A stretch of 64,000 nucleotides of DNA from Chlorops oryzae (Eukaryota; Arthropoda; Insecta; Diptera; Chloropidae). A program made the position numbers and the translations under genes. The notes beneath the pieces are model-generated. The model saw only the letters and a list, made by a program, of their open reading frames with translations, was not told the origin of the DNA and searched no databases. The stretch covers positions 40,313,198 through 40,377,197 of the forward strand of contig CM035806.1 in assembly GCA_020466095.1 (NCBI GenBank), read 5' to 3'. Of this stretch, positions 34,546 through 46,015 are shown one piece after another; the stretch's first letter is position 1; the number at the start of each line of letters is the position of its first letter.

Positions 34546-35507
34546 ACATGGACGAGTGTGGATTGGTAGCAATGAAATGACGAGGATTTGAATTGTCAAC
34601 GCGTGGTACGTAACATCGCGGTTAAAATGTTGGAAAAGTTGTCCAACAGTTCAAACTGGTAATAATTGCACAGGAATACCAATTTTTTTATACTGAAGCC
34701 TATGCTAGGCATTTTGCATTAATGCAAAAGCGGAAGGATATTCTAATGAGATGCTTCTGTTTCCCTATGATTGAAATAAACGGTGCTGCCAGATCGTCAA
34801 AAACAGCAAAATCTGCGAAAAAGTGGCATCATCTGGCGTGTTTATTGCAATTAGCCTCACTACTCACGATTTATTTTCGCGAGCAAGATTTTGTCTCACC
34901 GTTTATACGGTAAGCACAACGCACAGTGGGATCGCTTCATATATTTGAATGCAAAAACTATAAGGAGTGTTGGTAGAATAAAATTTAAAAAAACGAAATT
35001 TCATCAAAAAATCGGCCACGCCCCCACCACACCATGCAACCGCAAAGAAATACATATGAAAATTTTTTGTTTCATCGAAAGTTTTTGAAACTTTGCACAA
35101 AGATTTCTATTAATAAGGCAATATGATCCTGAAAGTTTCATCAAAATCGGCTACGCTCCACCACCTATGAATGTCATTACAACCCAGTAGTCAGCGGAGC
35201 CACCACAACACTAGCGATTTCACTAGTCACTGGGTGTCGGGGATGGGTCCCTTTCCTATCCAAGACGCTGGCGAATTTAACATTACGATCTCATTGCCGA
35301 GAACAGGTCGTCCTTTTATGCGCCACCTTTAACCAGTCATTTCGCTAGCGAAAAGGGGCAGGAAAATGGCCTAGCACCAGCGACTGAGAAAAAAGAAAAA
35401 TTTCATTTTTTGTTTTGAATTTTTTTAAATTTATTTATTTTATTAAATATTATATTTTTTCGTTTATCTATTTTTTATCTTACTTCTCTTAAAATTTTCT
35501 CGCCTCC

Positions 35508-35590
35508 ACCGAGCCTCGAACCACTGACCACCAGATCGCTGGGCGAACGTCTTAACCATTACGCTAAACGAACGAATTTAATTTCTTGGT
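35508..35590 (-). repeat. tRNA-like sequence
   Basis: The minus strand has A-box TAGCGTAATGGTTAAGACG and B-box GTGGTTCGAGGCTC in tRNA spacing. The T stem does not pair, so it is not a working tRNA gene. Confidence 0.5.
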
Positions 35591-35814
35591 CAAAATGCTC
35601 ACTTGAGTTTAGCGTTGCTCAGATTTTGGGAAACGTATTTAACGAATTTTTTCACTCCAAAAATTGTTTACTTGAAAATGAACCATTAAAAAAAAAATAA
35701 TAATAAAACCTTAAAAATTTAGGGGAAAATGTCTTCCAAAATAACTGAACTATGAACAAAAAAAAAAAACTCTAATTTATAAAAAAAGTAAAAAATGTAG
35801 GAAAAATTCTCGCC

Positions 35815-35890
35815 GCCCGCATGGATTGAACCCCGAACTTCCCGGCTATCGAGTCATAGTTTGAACCACTGCGCTATCGAACGCTTGACG
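35815..35890 (-). repeat. tRNA-like sequence
   Basis: The minus strand has A-box TAGCGCAGTGGTTCAAAC and B-box GGGGTTCAATCC. Like the copy 300 bp to the left it is followed by an AT-rich segment, consistent with a SINE head. Confidence 0.5.
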
Positions 35891-36074
35891 GGCAAATGAT
35901 CAGAATGCGACGTAAAAGCAGACAACAGCAAAAACAATCATACGCAGCGAATAGGGAAATGTGAGCTGAGGCCTATCTACTCTTTCAGGTTCATGTGGTA
36001 GATGAAATGGCTAGTCATCAAGGACTGGCACTTTGGCATGTCACAAATATCGGGGGCGACCTACTGACTACTGG

Positions 36075-37500
36075 GAATCGCTTACCCTAAAAGTATACTA
36101 GATATTCATTTCAAATCATATCACAATATTTTATTGTAATTTTTGTGACTTGCTTAAGAAAATCGAAAAACATTGTTCGTGTGGCGCAGCTTGCCGTCGC
36201 TGAATTATACAAAAATGGAAAGAAAAAACTGCCTTCCTCCATATTTTCACAATTAAAACATTTAGCAAGGTGTAGCTTACCTTTTCTTTCTCAATCAAAC
36301 TGAATAAAAGACTTTATTTTAAAGTAGTATAGTATAGTATAGTATAGTATAGTATTTATTCAGAATTCTACAGTGTACAAGCAAAAACCCTAAAAGCTAA
36401 GTTTGCTGAATATAATGGCAATAACATTGATTGTTGTTTTTATTTTAAAGTACAACTTGACTCTGCAATATATTGATTGAGCCATTCATCCCATCTATGT
36501 ATATAATTTCTTTCTTTATAAGGAAGGACTATTTTTAAAGAAAAATTGTGTTTCAAGCCGTAAAATCGTAAATATTTTTGATGAAAATACTAAAAAAATT
36601 ATACGATTATTGATATTATGAGACATATTTCATAGAAAACCTTTCGTTCGTTGTTGTATTAAAATAATAAGTAGGTACATTAGTATGAATGAGTAAGATA
36701 TTATCCACTTATATGTCCCTCTCTCTTTGCCTGTTTGAATTTGTTTAGTTCACATGCCCAATTTAGATTAAAATTTGGTTATTTCGACAACATTTCGACC
36801 TATTTTTGGTCAAATTTCCTTCCCAATGCCGTAACTTTAAAGACGAATTGCCCCATTATGCCCTATTCTAACCGCCAATCCACTTTCATTCCAATCCCCA
36901 CATAAGTCGATCAAATCGAAGTCGTCCAGAAGTAATTTTGCCCTATTTAGGCCAGATCAAGAAAATATTGGGACCAAAGAATTTACCAAATTTTCGACCT
37001 ATTTTGCTAGTTTGGTTATCAGCCATTTGATGCGATATTTAATTAGCTTACTGCTGATATGAAAACAAATTTCGTCTAGCATTCGTAAGATCTAATCTGC
37101 TAGTTAAATTGAAACAAACGAGGAAACATAACGTTTTAATCGTTGTCTTACGAATGTAGAGCTAATTACACTAGCTTACAAAATTTTAGATTTTTGCGAC
37201 GGTAAATTCAAAATGATTATTTAACTAAATCGTGGTCGCTGATTACAAGAATCATCATTCGTCTATCTATTTTTCCAACTTGCAACATTTTTCTAGTCTT
37301 GTACATTGAGAGCCAGAACACCAGATTTCTTTCCAAGGGCTGACAATCTTTGCAAATAAAAAACATTCTTGTCATCTGACTGCATTTGAAATGAAATTTT
37401 CATAGGACGTAATACAGGATGGGACATCAGGTGTTTTAATTAAACAAACGATTAATTTGACACATTGAATGATAGAACGGCATTCATTTTTTGACAGAAA
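36075..37500. other. intergenic with microsatellite and repeat fragment
   Basis: It contains a (TATAG)n run at about 36326-36356 and, at 36650-37016, a diverged right half of the repeat described at 27967-29081 (ending TTCGACCTATTTTGCTAG). No gene is recognised. Confidence 0.5.
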
Positions 37501-37506
37501 AATAGT

Positions 37507-38081
37507 TTAATGTTTGAAATTTGCAAAGCAGGATGCCATACGCTGGAAAAAAATTGGGAAGTATTTAAAACTTCCAAAGTAATGAGTCTTTAAGGCAATC
37601 TGCATGAAATTTACGTGGATAATTTTCGAAAAAAGATCAATCCTCCGTTCAGCTTGTGCTCGCGAAAACCGATCATTATTAGACAAAGCAACCTGTTGAA
37701 GGTCTCGTCTAGTGCGTTCAACCGAAAACATTGCTGCCGTGGGCTCAGCATATGCAAGAACATCTATCAACATTAATCCGTCATCGTTCTCAGGAACTGA
37801 ACAATTCTCGCACTTCTCTGAGAAGTATTTTGCATAATTGGTCGAACAACTGAAGCCTTATGATCATCCGAAGCGTCTTCGCTTCGCCCAATAGCCTGAG
37901 GATTGTTTGGCAGGAGATGATGAATTTTGCCGAAAATTTTTCGTTCAGATGAAGCTTGATGGCTTTGTTGATAAGCAAAATGATCCTCAATGGGGTTCAG
38001 AGAACCCACCCACCCGTGAATATTGAGAGACGACAATGCACGAATCATTGTTTGGTATTTAATTTGGTCTGGCGGCATCAT
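37507..38081 (-). pseudogene. unrecognised minus-strand coding remnant
   Basis: Two adjoining minus-strand ORFs: a 102-residue one beginning MMPPDQIKYQTMIRALSSLN (38081 to 37773) and an 88-residue one including MLIDVLAYAEPTAAMFSVER and DRFSRAQAERRIDLF (37773 to 37507). They lie in different frames. Amino-acid usage is balanced, unlike the F/K/N-rich chance ORFs elsewhere, which suggests once-coding sequence broken by a frameshift near 37773-37800. I do not recognise the family. It could be a retrocopy of a cellular gene, a transposon ORF or a chance reading frame. Confidence 0.35.
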
Positions 38082-38948
38082 TGACTGTCTCAGATTACAA
38101 GCCCCTAAAAGCCTCTACAAGCTTATACAAGCCTTTATAAGTCTCTACAAGCCTCTTCCATATTTGAGGAAAATAGGACAAGTCATGATGTCTTGTATAT
38201 CAAACGGTTTATATCAGTCCATGAGACAACAAAACGAATCAACAACGAAGACGATTCGTGACGGAAGTAAAAGCTGAGGAAATGCGCAAAAGTCGCTCAC
38301 ATCATGCTGACTGTTCTGGTTGATTATCGAAATATTTTTTTTTTTTTTATAAAAAAGTAACTTTCAGAATTGTCACCATGATAATGCTGATATTTCAAAC
38401 TAGATTAAACTCCTTGGAACTTTTTCCTTCTCCGATGAAATAATTTGAAGCCGAGCCTACGAAAAGTTTAAATGGGGGCGCATGAATGTGAATGGGACGC
38501 ATAAAATTGGGTCCTCAATATTTTGCATTAGACCATAAAAACTCACCAAATTCATCACTGATAAGTCTCCTCATAAAGGATGAGGGGGCGAACGGATATT
38601 TTTTTTTTATCATGACTAAGCTATTGAGAATATATCAAAGTTAGATTGTTATTCTGCGCATCTGGTACAGCAAGCTATTAAAGCTGTTTTGATTGCTTGT
38701 TATCGTGAAAAAAATCCAGGTAATTTCTAATAAATTTATCGCAAAACGTAATCGAAAGTGGAAAATTAATTTAATTTGATAGAGAATTATTAAACCAATT
38801 TGAAGTGGTAAAATATTTGGTTATATTCGATAGCACGATCGAGGGACGTTGATTACACAAGTCGACAAATTGAAATTTTATTTTGTTTCTGGTTTTTAAT
38901 GGTTGTTTTCTGGCCCACTAAACCAGATTATATCTGAAAGCCCACTTT
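38082..38948. other. intergenic, nothing recognised
   Basis: A short run of CTACAAGCCT-like tandem units near 38098-38160 and an AT-rich remainder. No gene or bounded element is seen. Confidence 0.45.
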
Positions 38949-39730
38949 TTATACCCATCGTAAGCGGGGTATATTAGTTTTGTGCAAATCTTGTAACAGG
39001 AAGAATTAAGCTCCGGAGATATAGAAATATATATAGAAATGATCAGGATCAAAAACTGAATCGATTTAGACATGTCCGTCTGACCGTCTGTCCGTCTGAC
39101 CGTCTGACCGTCCGTCCGTGGTCGGATCTCCTCCGAAACGGCTGAACCAATGAAGTCGAAATTTGGCACACATGTATATCGGGGTATGATCCTAAGTAAA
39201 AATGGGAGACATCCGCCCACTGCCACGCCCACAAATGAATTTATTGTGTTTTCAATAAAATGCTTGTAACTTGCGAACCACTGAACACATTCCATTGATA
39301 TTTGGTGTGCTGGTAAACTACGAAAAGGGACATTTCCTGGCAAAAAATGGACGCCGCTTCCTCGAGCCACGCCCACAAATAAGCCCAAAAATAAGGGCTT
39401 ATCGTAACTTGTGAAGTAAAAGGCGTAGAAGCTTCAAATTCGCAACATAGGTTCACCAAGGCGAATGAAATGTGTAGGAAAAAATTTTATGTGGCCCGCC
39501 CACTGCCACGCCCACAAATAAAGATTTTTCGTAACTTCCGAAGTAAAAGGCGTAGAAGCTTCAAATTCGCAACATAGGTTCACCAAGGCGAATGAAAGGT
39601 GGGGAAATAATTTATGTTGCCCTCCCACTGCCACGCCCACAAATAGAGAAGCAAAACATAGTGCGCTCATAATTTCGGGACGCTGGGTATTTCAAAGTCG
39701 TGCTTGACCGACTTTAGCTTTCTTACTTGT
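38949..39730. repeat. (GTCC)n-bearing dispersed repeat, family B copy 2
   Basis: It begins TATACCCATCGTAAGCGGGG and ends CTTTCTTACTTGTT, matching 20526-21247 along most of its length. The minisatellite is shorter (39073-39119). A segment starting GAAGTAAAAGGCGTAGAAGC is tandemly duplicated here (39413 and 39539, offset 126 bp), unlike copy 1. Confidence 0.8.
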
Positions 39731-41486
39731 TATTTTTTATTAAAGTTTGATTTTGTGGTCAGGAGGACGATGTTTGAAATTTTCTCCTCAATTTCTAGAT
39801 TTTTCTCAAAACCTCAGGAAGTATGTATGTATGCTTAAAAGAAGAAAAGTTCACCTTTACAACGATGTATCACGTGTTTGATTTAAAATTTTACTTCAAG
39901 ATCTATAGCCATTCAAATTTGAAAAATTTGAATTTTTTTGAATTTTTTTCGAATTTATTTTTATATATTTAATCGGTAAAAATTCTGAATCATTTTTTTG
40001 CTTTGAAACAATAACTGCCTATTTGAAGATTCTAAAATATTATGGTATGCTGAAATTGGTAGAAAATTGTAGAAGTTATAAGGAGTTTTCCGACTCCACT
40101 CAAATTCAAAATGCTTCAGGCAAAAATCGTCGAACATGTTTTTCAAACCGCTGCCGACGTCCGATTTCGATGAAAATTTATATATAGAATAAGTGAAAAA
40201 TTCTAAGAACTTTGGTGCTAACATTTAAAAAAAATACTGATTACAAATAGTCTAGTTTGGGTCTAGTTCCAAACTGGTCCAAAAAGGACTAGTTGTAATC
40301 AGTTTTTTGAAAAAGTTTAAGCTTCGTTTCGGTAAACGGGTATCTTGCCTCAAAATTCGGTACAATACCGGAAAAATCGGTACAGTTGGTCACGTAAGTT
40401 ATGAAGGAATGGAAAATCCGTAATTCACCAATTTTTTATGGGCTAGAATTTAAAACTTAGCTTTTTATTTGCCACGACATCATACAATTTCTTCTCAGAA
40501 AAGAGAAAATTTCCATAGAATTTTTTTGGGACGGCAAAGTCCCTTGCGTAATGTCACCTTTTATGGACCCCCTATGCAAAATTTTAAATAAAAATTTGGT
40601 GAAAAAGGTTAACCGTGGATTTTATATACCATTCGTTAGTCGATATTACTTTAAACTGTTGTTTATAAAAAAAAAATATTTTATTTTGAAAAACAGGATA
40701 GAATATTTGGAGAAAACAAATGCAACCTTAAGTGGACCATATGAGGAAAATTTCAACAAAAAAACCACATAACTACAAAAGTTTTTGAACTGAGCATCGG
40801 ATGCAGTGTCATTATCCGAGTCACAATGTTTGATTGTAAAAAAGTCTTTGATACTGATGCACTACTCGACGACATGCCAAAATGCTATTTAAAAATCACC
40901 AAAAAATTAAATAAAGCTCATAAAACTAGTTACCACTGTTCCAAAGTCTATTTATATCCATAAACATGCAAAATTTATATTAAGAATGAAATGTTTTGAC
41001 GGTCCAATGAAGATTGCAAGCAGTGGTCCACTCAAGGTGAATCATACATACGATTTCAAGTGAGCCACCAAAACTTATTCCAACATCTACTTAAATTTCC
41101 AAAAGATTTTGAACTATCAAGTTAATGCCCAAACTAACAAGAAATTTACTTCTCACGTTTAACAAGTCGTTTTACACACTATTTGTAGCAGGCACAAGGA
41201 TGCACAATGTTATCAAACGCAATCTTTTTTGAAGTGCTCGCTTTTAAACAAAAACACGTGTTGGAAGCTGGAAGCTTTATAACAGTGTCGGCCAAATTTC
41301 GATTTTCCTAGCACATGTGCTTGAAAGGCCGAATACTGCTGTCGCACATGTATAGCGTATACCGATTTATACGAAAACCGGTCGGCTGCGTTTGTGTGTG
41401 TAAAAAACAAACTTCCTCAATGCAAATCAGAGTAGCTGATAGCGAATTCGACAGCGCATTCACTCCATCACTGCTTTGATAACTTC
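39731..41486. other. intergenic, small palindrome only
   Basis: Around 40235-40305 ACTGATTACAAATAGTC is inverted as GGACTAGTTGTAATCAGT, giving an ~75-bp palindrome. The remainder is AT-rich with no recognised gene. A GCACATGTGCTTGAAA motif near 41314 recalls the end of the MITE at 22562-22788. Confidence 0.45.
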
Positions 41487-41802
41487 CCAGCAGAAAAATG
41501 TGTCGGCGCGGAACAAGTCCTCGCGCCTTTCAGAGCAGACAGCTAAGTGAAATGCTTAGCAGGACAGCGTCATCGAGACGGAGCGAAATAATCATTCGTA
41601 CCGGCTCCGTCTCGATGAACATGTCATGCAGCGCGTCCTGTGGACTTTCCCGCTGCCATGCGAATGAACTCGTCCGAGGTGAAGCGTAATGACATTCATG
41701 TAGAAATATCACCCCACGCATCCTCCACGAAGATAGGTGGTGCGGCTCCCATTTTCACGAGGACATCTTCGCGGATGTCCGCGGGACATTTTCTACTGGG
41801 TT
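41487..41802. repeat. GC-rich 315-bp inverted-repeat element
   Basis: Ends CCCAGCAGAAAAATGT and, complemented, CCCAGTAGAAAATGT are inverted. A second internal hairpin has arms TCATCGAGACGGAGC / GCTCCGTCTCGATGA. The GC content is clearly above the surroundings. No ORF is credible. Confidence 0.6.
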
Positions 41803-42860
41803 ACTGTTGACGTTCGCAGTGAAGTTGTCTGTAATATTAGTTTGACATTTTAACTGCCACAGCATAGTAAACATTCAAATGGTCCATTCTAAGTGACAGT
41901 CCACATAAGGTGACCTTACCCTACAAAAAAAAATTAATAAAGCCATTACTATGCTTGAAATAATGTTTCGGGCGATAGAGTCAATTGTTAACATTTTTAC
42001 AACAATAATCCTTAAATAGTTTTTCAGCTTCAAGCTTTTAAATTTCAGGAAGGATTCCGAGCTCTTCAACCCAGAAAAGAAAGCATAGATGGCCGAAAAG
42101 CCCAATCTGAAATATTCTTCTTTGGACGGGTCTAACATGTCATTTTTGAAGAAGTTCTCCATGTGGCAATAACCCCCATGAATACATAACAAAGATCTTC
42201 ATATTAGCCCCCAGTAATGCAGGGAATCCGATTTCCAGAAAGAAGTGATGGGCTCCCGATTACACAATCACGAAATGGCAGAGTCAATAGCTCTAAAGAA
42301 ATATTGTCACTTCTTAAGAACGACAAAAATATAGGAGCATTTTCGATTAGTCATGGGTAGCATGGGCGTATTTACAGTAGGTCTGCGCCCCCTCTAAATA
42401 TTTTCTGCTCAGTATACACCGCAAAAGAGTTGTCCAGGAGTATTAAGAAATGGGACAAGGCCGGCAAGATCACTTTTCATAAGATAAAAGGAAACCTGTG
42501 CTTACATGTGACAACACCTATGAACAGACGCCAAAGTGCTAACATACATATAGAACAAACTATTTGTATCTTGTCCCTCCCTGACTGAGATTCTGGATAC
42601 GCCCATGATGGGTAAGGATTAATCCAAGGTCGGTCGATGGTCAGCAATTTTAGTTCCTATTTGGCAACGTAACCATCAATTCATCCGCAAAAGATTCATT
42701 TAAGTATATTTTCCATATTACAAAAACACGTGAGGAACGAATTCGATAAAGCGACAGGATAAGTAATCCAGTCGTCTAAAGAGCTTCAAATTGGGAAAAT
42801 CTGAAGTGGTCACCGTGAAATCTACTTGAGAAATCCGAACGGTTATTGCACTTCATTTGG
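41803..42860. other. intergenic upstream of gene 4
   Basis: AT-rich sequence with short chance ORFs. No repeat ends or exons are recognised before the gene 4 promoter. Confidence 0.4.
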
Positions 42861-42861
42861 T

Positions 42862-42933
42862 GATAATTGATGAAGCAATCGGCGATAAACCTTTCGTATA
42901 AATAATCGAACAGCTGGTGAGATAGTTCTCATT
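42862..42933 (+). promoter_or_regulatory. core promoter of SLC17 gene 4
   Basis: TATAAATA (42897-42904) precedes an initiator TCTCATTG with A at 42931, spacing 34 nt. GATAA motifs at 42862-42866 and 42884-42888 lie 35 and 13 nt upstream of the TATA box, identical in placement to gene 3. The promoter and leader are clearly duplicated from the same ancestor as gene 3. Confidence 0.78.
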
Positions 42934-43567
42934 GAACGCGAAATTTTCTCCGCGAACGATAGAAACTCAATTAAAGTCGCAAAAGGAAAATTATGTTGAA
43001 AAAATAATAAATAAATAAAAATAAAAGAAAGAATAAGTGAAAATTTCTTCAATTAATCCTGATCAAATATTTCGGGAGCTCATCTCAATATACTATAACA
43101 AAAAACAATAAACATAATGACAAGTTCAGATATTAAATCAATGGATACTCCATTAAAAGGTGACAAGCGTTCCAAAAATGGAAATTCAAATAATTGTGGA
43201 TCAGGAAAAAATTTTGGATATTTTTAAACAAATCCGTCAGTCCTCATTGGCTAAGTTTGCGAATTCGGGAATGGCTTCTGATAAGTTAAAAATTTTGCAA
43301 CACAAATATTTATGTACCTTGTACATATGTCAAGCTCAAGGGAAGACGAAAAACGAAACTGGGCTTTATAGTGATCGCACAAATGCGGCTCCCTATTTGG
43401 ACGGATAAGAAAACAGGCCAAAGCGCTTTCTCAGAACTGTCAACTAAATCTCAAATAAAGGACTGCAAAATCATTCTACAGATGAGCGGTTTTGAGCGAA
43501 CTTTCAATCCCAGCAAGCCGCCTGTGGAATAACATTCCAAACCTTTCTTTAGAAATCACAGTAAAAT

Positions 43568-43798
43568 ATGGACCGTTTACTTTGAAAGTGGTGTAACTCC
43601 ATTTTTCTATTTTCCGGTTCCGAGCGGCTTCAAGGGAAAATCGAAGGCCGTGGATTAATTTAGTTTTTGGATTTGTGTTAAACTACCCATTCTAAGGCTT
43701 TAGAGTAGTTTTGCTGGGTGGTGGCGGGTGCTGGGTAATGGACATGAACCACTTAATATCTCAAAATGGAGTTACACCACTTTCAAAGTAAATGGTCG
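43568..43798. repeat. 230-bp MITE in gene 4 intron 1
   Basis: Near-perfect ~34-bp inverted ends: GACCGTTTACTTTGAAAGTG on the left and, complemented, GACCATTTACTTTGAAAGTG on the right, extending to GTAACTCCATTTT. ATATG occurs on both sides and could be a 5-bp duplication. There is no ORF. Confidence 0.65.
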
Positions 43799-44396
43799 AT
43801 ATGTTCAATACACTCTTCTAATTAATCTGAGAAGAACATAGCTTAAATACATTGTTGATAGATTTACAGGCCAGGCCATCGCCTCCTAAATAAAAATATT
43901 AATTGAACTGATCGTTAGTGAAATGAGTCCACTCTCTTTAGAGAAACTATAAGTGAAAAATGAGGGACCCAAAAGCCCCAATAATAATTAAAAAGAAAGA
44001 AGAAACTTCTTAAGAATCCCTGGCAGAATGCCCATCCTTACATACGAGCCAGACACCACGGATTGTGTCCCATATATCAAATGAACTTTCGAAGAAACCG
44101 AGGGTGCAACTTAGAATTGAGACTAGCAACAGTAACTTCTTGATAACGTTTCCAACGGCGATGAAATTCGTCCAAAACGATTTGTTATATTATCTTGAAT
44201 AGTAAAAAACTATCATTGGTGGCGATGTTTAACATTGCCATCGATAGATCGGTAGGAATTTGGTGAAGCTTGAACTTGAAATCAATTTTGGGAAAGATAA
44301 TAATTTACGCAGTACAATCCTTTACTGAGTAGTTGGGTAGTTGGTCTATGGCAAACTCATTTGAAGTCATTCAAGGAGTCGAATTTATTTGAAACT

Positions 44397-44580
44397 CGTA
44401 AATAACGGTGGAAAAGTCCTTTCTTACTTCGTTGATTGGGACATTTGATTGTCACAATCGCTTACATACATAGGTAGAATTAAATCTTAAATTGGCGCAG
44501 CCGTTTTGCTTGAGTTGAAGTCACAAACGAATACCGCTGCAACCGTATAGCCACAAATTATGCAACGAAAACGATTTATT
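44397..44580. repeat. dispersed repeat, copy 2 (partner at 29167-29340)
   Basis: It matches 29167-29340 from GTAAATAACGGTGGAAAAGT to TTATGCAACGAAAACGA, same orientation. Both copies lie in first introns of SLC17 genes (3 and 4). Either both introns were hit by the same element or the sequence was carried along in the duplication. Confidence 0.6.
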
Positions 44581-44882
44581 ATTGCAATATAGGAGCGGAG
44601 CGTATGGCGCACAGTGGGGCATCGGTGGAAAAAATTGGATTTTTCCACTTTTGAATTTCAAAATTTTAATGATTCACTTTTGTAAGCAAATGTTTGGATA
44701 TGAGAGATTTTAAAAAAAATATCAAAACTTAAGGGAATGTTATTCAATAAATTCGAGATTAAAATTGAGAACATTTTTTATGCGAAAATCCAAAGCTTTG
44801 CTTTATTTTTTTGTGGAAATATAGCTATTACTCTTTCATGAAAAAAAAAATTTTTTTTTTTAAATTGGAAAAGTAGAATAAT

Positions 44883-45185
44883 TACACTGTGATAGTTTTT
44901 TTAAAAAAAAATTTAAAAGACAAGGCCAAATTCAACGGTTTCCCTCTATTTCGGGCACGGGGAATCGAACTGCATCATTAGTTTTTTGAGTTATCGGTAA
45001 GCCCTCATACGATTTTTTTTTTTAAGTTTTTTTGGCCACTTTTTGGCCCATATCTATGTTTGAGTTGAAGTTGGGTATTCTTAACTGGTATCAAAATGTA
45101 GTCTACGATACGCCAAGTAATTTTTCCCAAAACACTGTTATGATAAAATGGAGCGTTAGGGAGCTATACCCATTTAAAAGTGCAA
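44883..45185 (+). repeat. dispersed repeat, inverted partner of 33490-33770
   Basis: Matches the reverse complement of 33490-33770 with indels, as described there. No coding content. Confidence 0.55.
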
Positions 45186-45417
45186 AAAATTCAAATTTTT
45201 TGCGAGATGTTTTCTTGCATACTTTTAGGATGTGCCTTGAGCATATATTCATGCCTTTAAATTTCAACACATTTAATAACATACTTTTAGGAGGAAACAA
45301 AATATTTAAAAAAATATTTTTCAACTCCTCATTTCCTTATTCTTCGCTTATTCTACTGGAGCGAAAACGAAAGCAAAGAAAATTATAAAAATTAATTTTA
45401 AAAAAAGCAAATGTTTT

Positions 45418-45486
45418 GTCTAGGATTGAACCCAGGTCTCTGGGGTGATAGACCGACACTCTACCAACACACTACACACCCCATTT
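45418..45486 (-). repeat. tRNA-like sequence
   Basis: The minus strand reads A-box TAGTGTGTTGGTAGAGTG and B-box TGGGTTCAATCCTAG, with a T-arm that pairs. The acceptor stem does not close (GGGGTGT against TAGACAA), so it is a pseudo-tRNA or SINE head. Confidence 0.5.
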
Positions 45487-45742
45487 ACTCAAGTGTTACA
45501 TAGCTCGTGTTTGTTCTGCCAAGCTTTTAAAAATTAAATAAATTCTTTTGAATGGAAACAGCCTGTGAAACAGGCGTGTAAGCTCTATTATCTAGATCAG
45601 TGTTGCCCAGCGTACTACTCTTTCATATCTATAGCCGAGAGTATTGCTGTTTTTTTGTTTTTTTTTTTTTTTTTGTTTTTTTTTGTTAGTTTTTCATACG
45701 TAGCGTCTGCGTAAATGATGAAAATGATGACGCAAATTCACT

Positions 45743-45745
45743 CAG

Positions 45746-45784
<39 letters not shown>
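45743..45784. repeat. (AT)n microsatellite, left of the LTR element
   Basis: About 36 bp of AT repeats directly before the 5' LTR. The run continues after the 3' LTR (50576-50608), so the retrotransposon integrated into this microsatellite. Confidence 0.85.
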
Positions 45785-45787
<3 letters not shown>

Positions 45788-46015
45788 AACATAGCAACAC
45801 ACATTTTCTTTTTTCTAATTTATTTTCTTTCACTTTGTCAAATTGATCAAAGTGACATTGGGAATGAAAAATGAAAGAAAATAAATTGATAAGCTTAGAA
45901 ATATTTTTATAAAAATTATTATTAAGTTTTCTTTAAACAAAAAAACTTGTAAATAAAAACCTTATTATTGTTCAATAAAAACGAATTTATTAATAACAAA
46001 AAAGGTTTTGTTACT
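45785..46015 (+). repeat. 5' LTR
   Basis: 231 bp, identical base for base to the 3' LTR. Ends are AGTAAC and GTTACT. An AATAAA signal occurs near its right end. Confidence 0.92.

Larger units (their letters stand above)
33771..35181. other. intergenic, repeat fragments only
   Basis: It includes a diverged arm of the 931-2046 repeat (34157-34250) and a family A foldback fragment (about 34320-34545). A somewhat GC-rich stretch at 33800-33960 encodes a 62-residue ORF with no family I recognise. No gene is supported. Confidence 0.4.
35183..36074. mobile_element. 892-bp element with CCCAGTAGTCAG ends and two tRNA-like heads
   Basis: CCCAGTAGTCAG at the left is inverted as CTGACTACTGGG at the right. 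Inside are two tRNA-like sequences on the minus strand (35508-35590 and 35815-35890) separated by AT-rich sequence. A 315-bp element with CCCAGYAGAAAA ends at 41487-41802 may be related. No transposase or clear target duplication is seen. Confidence 0.5.

Noticed and set aside
43160..43408. An 82-residue ORF directly after gene 4 exon 1
   Set aside because: It starts inside the splice donor GTGACAAG and has no counterpart at gene 3, where the same donor is used; judged intronic.
13900..45486. Functional tRNA genes
   Set aside because: A- and B-boxes are present at several places, but acceptor and T stems do not close; all read as tRNA-derived repeats or pseudogenes.
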